From: G020350405 sp964513655
GTDB taxonomy: Bacteria; Planctomycetota; Phycisphaerae; Sedimentisphaerales; Anaerobacaceae
Direction of reading: 5' to 3'
DNA: 28,559 nt
Assembly: GCA_964513655.1 (NCBI GenBank)
Contig: CAZENQ010000039.1
Coordinates: forward strand, 1 to 28,559
Positions 24,312 to 28,559 of this stretch are shown one piece after another; positions within the stretch are counted from its first letter, which is position 1, and every line of letters begins with the position of its first letter. Below the pieces are notes generated by a model. That model made no database searches. It had not been told where the DNA came from and saw only the letters and a list, made by a program, of their open reading frames with translations. Position numbers and translations under genes: made by a program.

Positions 24312-24515
24312 TGTCAATACCTCAAAAACGTCTTATCTTTGTCCGCTGCAAATCGGCAGATTTAAGAGGTGACTTTACAAACGGGTCTTGGCGGAACCAC
24401 CCCTCAGCAACCTGATAAGGCAAACTTTCCCTGTTTTACGCTTGGAAAAAGAAGTGAATGGCCCCCTTAGGCTTTTTTTACATCTTCTGCACCCCCGGCC
24501 GGCATATTCCTATAA

Positions 24516-25889
24516 TCAATCGCCTAATTCCCCCACGAGTCTGGTAAATTCTCTGCCGCGGTGCTCGAAGTTGTCGAACATATCGTAGCTTGCACAGGCC
24601 GGGCTTAGCAGAACCACATCACCCTCAACCACAAGCTGATTTGCTAGATTAACCGCTTCAGTAAGCAAGTGGGCGAATTTGATTTTCGTATTGTTTTCTG
24701 AGCTGTCTGCAATCGAAGCCGCAATTTTCTTGGCCGTCTGGCCTATCAGAATAGCTGCTTTGGCTTTTTGGGCTATTTTTTCGCCGAGTTCGTCGAATGG
24801 GACACCCTTATCATATCCGCCCGCAATGATTATCATCGGCTGCTCAAAGGCCTCTAATGAAGCAATCACACTTTCCGGCGTGGTTGCCTTTGAATCGTTG
24901 TACCATTTTACGCCGTTTTTTTCCGCAACCAATTCGAGCCGATGAGGCAATGGCTTAAATGCAGGCAGGCTGGCTTTTATCTGTTCTTCCTCGATACCGA
25001 AATATCCGGCGATAGCAAGCGCCGCGGCGAGGTTTGAAAGATTGGCTCGGGCGGGCAGACCAAATCGCTTGCGAATTTCATCGGTTACATCATCGGTTGA
25101 GAATTTGACGCAAATCCTGTTGGTCTCCTGTTTGTATTTGGTGAACCATTCGGCGCCAATCTTGTCTTCGGCGTTGAAGATAGACACGGCAGGGTAGTTT
25201 CTGTCCGTTTGTTGGGACTTGAAGATATTTTCCTTGGCATCGCAGTAGGCAGCGAACGTGCCATAACGGTCAAGATGGTTCGGCGTAAGGTTTGTTAGTA
25301 GCGCTACTCGCGGGGCCTTCCGGACTTGTGCCAACTGCTCAAGCTGAAAGCTTGAGAGTTCTAAGACAACCAGGTCATCATCGCTGATTTGGTCCACTAT
25401 GGTCAGCAGCGGCTCATTGCCGATATTACCGCTTAGCCAGACTTTTGAATATTTGAAGCCTTCCCTTCCCGCCCCTGCCCTGAGTAGATGGGCCGTCAGA
25501 GCTGCCGTTGTGCTTTTGCCGGCCGCCCCTGTTATCCCAATTATCGTCGCAGGGCATAATTGAAAAAAAAACTCTATTTGTGACGTAATGAACTTATTGT
25601 GCTGTCGTGTGATTTGAAGAAATTCATTGTCGGGCATTACCGCCGGGTTGACTATGATCATATCAGCCTGCTCGAAATCAACTGGGTCATGTGAACCGAG
25701 ATGGTATTCTATATTAGGGAATTTTTCGAGCTGCTTGAGTGAATCGCTTAGCTGCGCAGCCGGGGCTAAATCCGTTATTGTTACCTTCCCGCCGGCACTA
25801 CAGGCAAATTTGGCGACATCAACTCCGCCCCCGAACCGCCCCAGCCCCATTACCAGGACCTTTTTACCGGCGAAAAAGTCCTTGTTCAT
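24516..25889 (-). CDS. murD: UDP-N-acetylmuramoylalanine--D-glutamate ligase MurD
   Basis: 457 residues, normal length. MurD adds D-glutamate to UDP-MurNAc-L-Ala in peptidoglycan precursor synthesis. The N-terminal Rossmann loop is VLVMGLGRFGGGVDVAKF, the form common in planctomycetes. The ATP loop is GITGAAGKSTT (118-128), where most MurD proteins have GTNGKST. ELSSFQLEQL, TNLTPNHLDRYG with the KENIF lysine, LPHRLELVAEKNG, WYNDSKATTPES and LLSPACASYDMFDNFEHRG are further family landmarks. The start overlaps the pyrF stop by 4 bases (ATGA), so translation may be coupled. No other mur gene is nearby. Confidence 0.96.
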   Translation of the reverse strand: MNKDFFAGKKVLVMGLGRFGGGVDVAKFACSAGGKVTITDLAPAAQLSDSLKQLEKFPNIEYHLGSHDPVDFEQADMIIVNPAVMPDNEFLQITRQHNKFITSQIEFFFQLCPATIIGITGAAGKSTTAALTAHLLRAGAGREGFKYSKVWLSGNIGNEPLLTIVDQISDDDLVVLELSSFQLEQLAQVRKAPRVALLTNLTPNHLDRYGTFAAYCDAKENIFKSQQTDRNYPAVSIFNAEDKIGAEWFTKYKQETNRICVKFSTDDVTDEIRKRFGLPARANLSNLAAALAIAGYFGIEEEQIKASLPAFKPLPHRLELVAEKNGVKWYNDSKATTPESVIASLEAFEQPMIIIAGGYDKGVPFDELGEKIAQKAKAAILIGQTAKKIAASIADSSENNTKIKFAHLLTEAVNLANQLVVEGDVVLLSPACASYDMFDNFEHRGREFTRLVGELGD

Positions 25890-26836
25890 ATTAATGTCTG
25901 CATCGCCTTTGCCAGATCTATCTTTGCATCGATAACCGCCTGTTCAACGCACCTTTTCCAGTCATCGCCGAATTGGCCTTTGTATTCGGGCTTCTCGTAG
26001 GCATAGATTATCGAGCGCGATGCGTTGATTAATGCTCCTGTGCCGTCGGGCTTGCAGAACCGCACGCAGTCGGCCGCAGTTGCCCCCTGTGAGCCGTAGC
26101 CCGGCACAAGAAACCATACCTTGTCATACTTGCTTCGCAGGGCGGTTGTAACTTCAGGAGCAGTCCCGGCCACTACCATCCCGACGTTGCTGTAACCATT
26201 GTCACCGAGTCGCTCAGGTTCGCCCGCGATTTCATTGACGACCTCAGCGATTTTATCGTACATCGTTTGGCCTTTCGAATCGGCGAAGTCCTGAATCACC
26301 GCAGCGCCGGGATTGCTCGCGCGGACCCAGACGAAAATGCCTTTGCCCTGCTTGTTAGCCATATCTGCGAAGGGCACAATGGCCTCGGCGCCCGCAAAGC
26401 CATTGATTGTAATAGCATCGGGAGCCAGCGTGTCCTCTAAGCCGACCAGTTCCGGATTTTCCAAGTGGGCGGCCGCATAAAGTTCTGCTGTGTGACCTAT
26501 GTCGCCGCGTTTTACATCGCCGATTATTTCCAAGTCAAGGTTATCGGCTTCGGAAATCAACGAATAGTAGGTCTCTAAGCCCTCCCAGAGATACTTTTCG
26601 AAAAAAGCAATATTTATCTTCACGGCGGGCACCATTGGCGCGATAATTCGCATTGTTTGTGTACAAAAATCGAATATCGCATCCACCGCCGCAGCCGCGT
26701 CGAACTCATCGTTCATATCGCGATGGCTTCTAATCGCCGGAGGCAATCGTCCGTAAACCGGGTCCAGACCAACGACCAAAGATGTCTTTTTACTCTTTAC
26801 GGCATCGCAAAGTCGGTCGGCAAAATGACTTGCCAT
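25886..26836 (-). CDS. pyrF: Orotidine 5'-phosphate decarboxylase, type 2
   Basis: 316 residues. PyrF makes UMP from OMP, the last step of de novo pyrimidine synthesis. The length and motifs fit the long type-2 (Mycobacterium/archaeal-like) class: LVVGLDPVYGRLP near the N-terminus, the catalytic IIGDVKRGDIGHTAELY (Asp107, Lys109, Asp112), WVRASNPGA, and the phosphate-binding LVPGYGSQGATA. AAAGGA about nine bases before the ATG supports the start. It is the first gene of the pyrF-murD pair and is divergent from the membrane-anchored gene to the right. Confidence 0.95.
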   Translation of the reverse strand: MASHFADRLCDAVKSKKTSLVVGLDPVYGRLPPAIRSHRDMNDEFDAAAAVDAIFDFCTQTMRIIAPMVPAVKINIAFFEKYLWEGLETYYSLISEADNLDLEIIGDVKRGDIGHTAELYAAAHLENPELVGLEDTLAPDAITINGFAGAEAIVPFADMANKQGKGIFVWVRASNPGAAVIQDFADSKGQTMYDKIAEVVNEIAGEPERLGDNGYSNVGMVVAGTAPEVTTALRSKYDKVWFLVPGYGSQGATAADCVRFCKPDGTGALINASRSIIYAYEKPEYKGQFGDDWKRCVEQAVIDAKIDLAKAMQTLI

Positions 26837-26882
26837 AAGCTAATTCCTTTCGCAAACGACAGCAAAATCCACTGGAAAAATC

Positions 26883-26911
26883 TTTTTAGCAAACATCTAA
26901 GTTACTATAAT
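26883..26911 (+). promoter_or_regulatory. Possible promoter of the DUF2140-like gene
   Basis: A perfect TATAAT at 26906-26911 is preceded at 17 bases by a weak TTTTTA (26883-26888) in the 123-bp divergent gap with pyrF. The -10 is good; the -35 is poor. Confidence 0.4.
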
Positions 26912-26959
26912 CGCACACACAGTAGCAGGCAAGATAGAAATTCATTATCAGGTGCAAAT

Positions 26960-27643
26960 TTGAAAAATCGCAAAAAGACAAGATTCAAGAAGGCCTATTG
27001 GCTTTTGGCTGGTTTGGCTCTGTTGATTGTTGTCTTTATTTTGCTGTTATTATACAGGCCCGGCCATTACAGGCCGCCTGAGCTTACAAACGACAAGCAG
27101 GTCAGTCCGTATCTGACGCACGAATTATTGCCTCAGCTTTACAACGGCTCACAGCTTGAAGAACCGTTTTATTTGTCTGTCTCTCAAAACGGCATTAACG
27201 ATATCATCACCCGCTCTAAATGGCCAAGACAGTCTGAGGGTATCAATTTTTGTGCGCCAGTGGTGTTTTTTGTGCCCGGCGCGATAGTATTGATGGGAAA
27301 GGCCGGGGTGAGGGGGGCAGAATTTGTCGTTAGTGTTGTGGTTGAGCCGAAATTTGATGATGGGGGGCTGTTGCACTTACGGCTGGCAAAGGTGAAGGTC
27401 GGGGCGGTGAATATTACGCCGTTGGCGAGGGTAATAGGCAGAAGGATGTATGCGGAGCGGCTTGCGGCTAAAGCCATTGACAAAAAGGACTTGCGGGCGC
27501 AGATAGCGACATCTTTATTGTACGATGAGGGGTTTGAGCCGGTTTTTAAGGTTGAGGATAAGAAATTGCGTGCCGGGAAGATGACGATTGAGCATGAAAA
27601 AATGAATATTCGGCTGGTTCCGGTTTTGGAGAGAGAATTTTAG
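26960..27643 (+). CDS. Membrane-anchored protein resembling DUF2140 (YpmS)
   Basis: 227 residues from a TTG start at 26960. Residues 1-10 are basic, residues ~13-32 are one strong membrane helix (AYWLLAGLALLIVVFILLLL), and the rest would be outside the cytoplasm. The order of segments (ISVSQNGINDII-like strand, FVPGAIVLMGKAGVRGAEF, EPKFDDGGLLHLRLAKVKVG and LARVIGRRM) resembles the YpmS/DUF2140 family by eye; function unknown. The frame stays open far upstream, but that part overlaps pyrF and lacks a ribosome binding site; AGG with 7-base spacing before TTG favours this start. It ends just before the repeat-rich right edge. Confidence 0.75.
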   Translation: MKNRKKTRFKKAYWLLAGLALLIVVFILLLLYRPGHYRPPELTNDKQVSPYLTHELLPQLYNGSQLEEPFYLSVSQNGINDIITRSKWPRQSEGINFCAPVVFFVPGAIVLMGKAGVRGAEFVVSVVVEPKFDDGGLLHLRLAKVKVGAVNITPLARVIGRRMYAERLAAKAIDKKDLRAQIATSLLYDEGFEPVFKVEDKKLRAGKMTIEHEKMNIRLVPVLEREF

Positions 27644-27646
27644 GGT

Positions 27647-27729
27647 TTGTTTTTGGGCTGAAAATGGGGGTTGGGAGTTTGGCGGGAGCGGGGTCACCCT
27701 TGTTTTTGGGCGAAAAATGGGGGTTGGGG
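27647..27729 (+). repeat. Two 30-bp direct repeats, 53 bases apart
   Basis: Copies at 27647-27676 and 27700-27729 begin TTGTTTTTGGGC and continue with AAAATGGGGGTTGGG. They differ at only three of 30 positions by hand count. They lie immediately after the DUF2140-like gene in G-rich sequence like that at the far left edge of the window (60-110). Confidence 0.7.
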
Positions 27730-28115
27730 GTGTTGGAAAGTGTTTCAAAGTTGGAAAACTTACAAAAATCTATACCAAACTTATAAAAAGTGGTGGAATT
27801 GCGCTGGAATAAGTTTGCAGGATTGCTTGAACGTGTGAAAGTTTGCGAAAGTTGTGACGTTAAAATGGGGGGTTTGGGGGTGAAAAATTGGCGGACCGGG
27901 AGGCGACGGTGGGACTGTAGCATATAGAGCAGTACAAAAACAGGTATTTTTGAGCGGACCTCTTGGGCATCTGCACCTAAGGCATGCAAGCACTGCGTTA
28001 CGAGCACGCATCCGGTCCTCGAAGTACTATAGTACACCTCCGGCCGGGCGCGGGCGCAAGCCTTGCATCTGCGGCAAGATTCCTCGCTCAAAACGGCTTT
28101 CAGATATAGACTGGA

Positions 28116-28133
28116 TCCCAGCCTTCGCTGGGA
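28116..28133. repeat. REP-like palindromic hairpin
   Basis: TCCCAGC (28116-28122), loop CTTC, then GCTGGGA (28127-28133), inside the phrase ACTGGATCCCAGCC. This resembles the extragenic palindrome family of the CTGGATTCCCGCCTTCGCGGGA type found repeated in many bacteria. A single copy is present here, so its repeat nature in this genome is inference. Confidence 0.5.
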
Positions 28134-28146
28134 CAAGCGGGGCAAG

Positions 28147-28427
28147 ATTGGTTTCGTTTTGTCTGGGTCTGCCAGGCTGTTCATTTCGTAATTCTTTGAT
28201 AAGCCTAAGTTTATGTTCATTTATGACCTTCGGAAATTGGTTTCGTTTGACATTTTTTCGTCCTTCGTCCAGCGTCCTTCGCTATACATCCTGCGTTTGG
28301 AAGCGCGTTTGAGATTGGGTTCGTTTTTTCGGTTGAGCGGAGGAGAGCGTTTTCGTAACTCTTTGTTAAGGCTGAGTTTATGTTCATTTTTGCCTTTCGA
28401 AAATTGGTTTCGTTTTTCATTTTTTGG
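28147..28427 (-). repeat. Two ~114-bp repeat units in direct orientation
   Basis: Unit 1 (28147-28260) and unit 2 (28313-28427) are offset by about 167 bases. Their 77-bp cores (28184-28260 and 28351-28427) agree at about 66 of 77 positions by hand count, and each unit also carries a related GATTGG..TCGTTTT block at its left end. On the minus strand each core reads ACGAAACCAATTT, then ATGAACATAAACT, then a Lys/Asn/Tyr-rich frame. The unit looks like an interspersed intergenic repeat that happens to carry a short open frame. I do not regard the frame as a gene. Confidence 0.75.
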
Positions 28428-28489
28428 TTCGTGGTCAGGGTCGCCGTTATTGGCGCCGGAGGTGTCCTGATTTAATCCGTAAATACCCC

Positions 28490-28526
28490 GATTTTCCTCG
28501 AAAATCCCCCGATTTCCCCCGAAATC
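28490..28526. repeat. Two adjacent small hairpins in a C-rich run
   Basis: GATTTTC/GAAAATC (28490-28496 and 28500-28506) and GATTTC/GAAATC (28511-28516 and 28521-28526) are consecutive palindromes separated by CCCC. Together they form a short array with a period of about 10-11 bases that continues toward the window edge (CCCCCTGATTTTCC). Confidence 0.55.
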
Positions 28527-28559
28527 CCCCTGATTTTCCTTAAGAGGACCTTCGTTTAT

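Larger units (their letters stand above)
27644..28559. other. Gene-free right edge, repeat-rich
   Basis: About 900 bases with no protein-coding sequence that I can support. The minus strand stays open across about 27546-28220, but its translation is Pro, Phe, Ser and Asn-rich without domains. It crosses the real gene on the left and the repeat unit on the right, so I regard it as chance. The area holds the direct repeats, palindromes and repeat units listed separately, including a 12-bp palindrome GTACTATAGTAC at 28024-28035. Such stretches are typical of spacer regions between operons in large planctomycete genomes. Confidence 0.7.

Noticed and set aside
24318..24515. Possible regulatory RNA between murD and the PilZ gene
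   Set aside because: A small GGG/TGG hairpin can be drawn, but I found no match to c-di-GMP or other riboswitches and no terminator; nothing supportable.
26657..26959. Upstream extension of the DUF2140-like gene to an ATG at 26657
   Set aside because: This part runs antisense over pyrF and lacks a ribosome binding site or membrane signal; the protein's basic start and helix begin at the TTG at 26960.
27546..28220. Long minus-strand open frame of 224 codons
   Set aside because: It overlaps the real DUF2140-like gene and the repeat unit, has a Pro/Ser/Phe/Asn-biased composition with no domain, and no ribosome binding site. It looks like chance in low-complexity DNA.
28217..28420. Short Lys/Asn-rich open frame within the repeat units
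   Set aside because: It is simply the translation of the repeated DNA unit; a similar reading arises from the other copy, so this is repeat sequence, not a gene.
1..28559. tRNA, rRNA, CRISPR or insertion sequence
   Set aside because: No T-loop with matching acceptor stem, no regularly spaced repeats with spacers and no transposase-like protein were seen in either strand.

Overview
The window looks like chromosomal DNA from a Gram-negative (diderm) planctomycete-type bacterium, most likely an anaerobic member of the Phycisphaerae. This is inference. It rests on the MurD nucleotide-binding loop of the form GLGRFGGGV, the TPR fusions on a rhomboid protease and on an MFS/spermidine-synthase protein, a large secreted DUF3352-like protein, a Tat-exported sugar-isomerase-like protein, and two LptF/LptG permeases that imply an outer membrane. 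No tRNA, rRNA, CRISPR array, transposase or phage gene was found. Most of the region is an ordinary, densely packed housekeeping chromosome.

Left part (1-7663). A rhomboid protease with a C-terminal TPR tail (minus strand) is preceded by a short promoter-plus-terminator leader. An M24 Xaa-Pro peptidase follows on the plus strand. Next is a complete thiamine unit: sigma70-like promoter, TPP riboswitch, intrinsic terminator and thiC. A frameshifted, very small outer-membrane-protein-like remnant follows thiC. The lptF-lptG pair lies on the minus strand.

Middle (7664-13955, plus strand). A 1038-residue protein joins an MFS-like membrane domain, a spermidine-synthase-like methyltransferase fold and TPR repeats. 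Then, from a good promoter, come a secreted trypsin-like (HtrA-type) protease without PDZ domain and a secreted DUF3352-like protein.

Core minus-strand block (13976-26836). The first transcription unit is nusA-infB-rbfA, an HhH-GPD-like protein with a lysine tail, and hisG. nusA is preceded by a promoter, roughly 280 nt of strongly structured non-coding sequence and a strong intrinsic terminator. Further upstream lie pyrF-murD (4-bp overlap), a PilZ protein, a cobalamin adenosyltransferase (cobO), a Tat-exported TIM-barrel protein, ispD, and a lipoprotein with a concanavalin-like/DUF1080-type domain.

Right end (26960-28559). One membrane-anchored DUF2140/YpmS-like protein is followed by about 900 bp without a convincing gene. 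That stretch holds several repeat types: a 30-bp direct repeat, two ~114-bp units in direct orientation, a REP-like palindrome and a run of small C-rich hairpins.

The items most worth a second look are the structured RNA between its own promoter and terminator in front of nusA, the analogous leader in front of the rhomboid gene, the frameshifted mini barrel after thiC, the catalytically degenerate HhH-GPD protein in the nusA operon, and the repeat units at the right edge.
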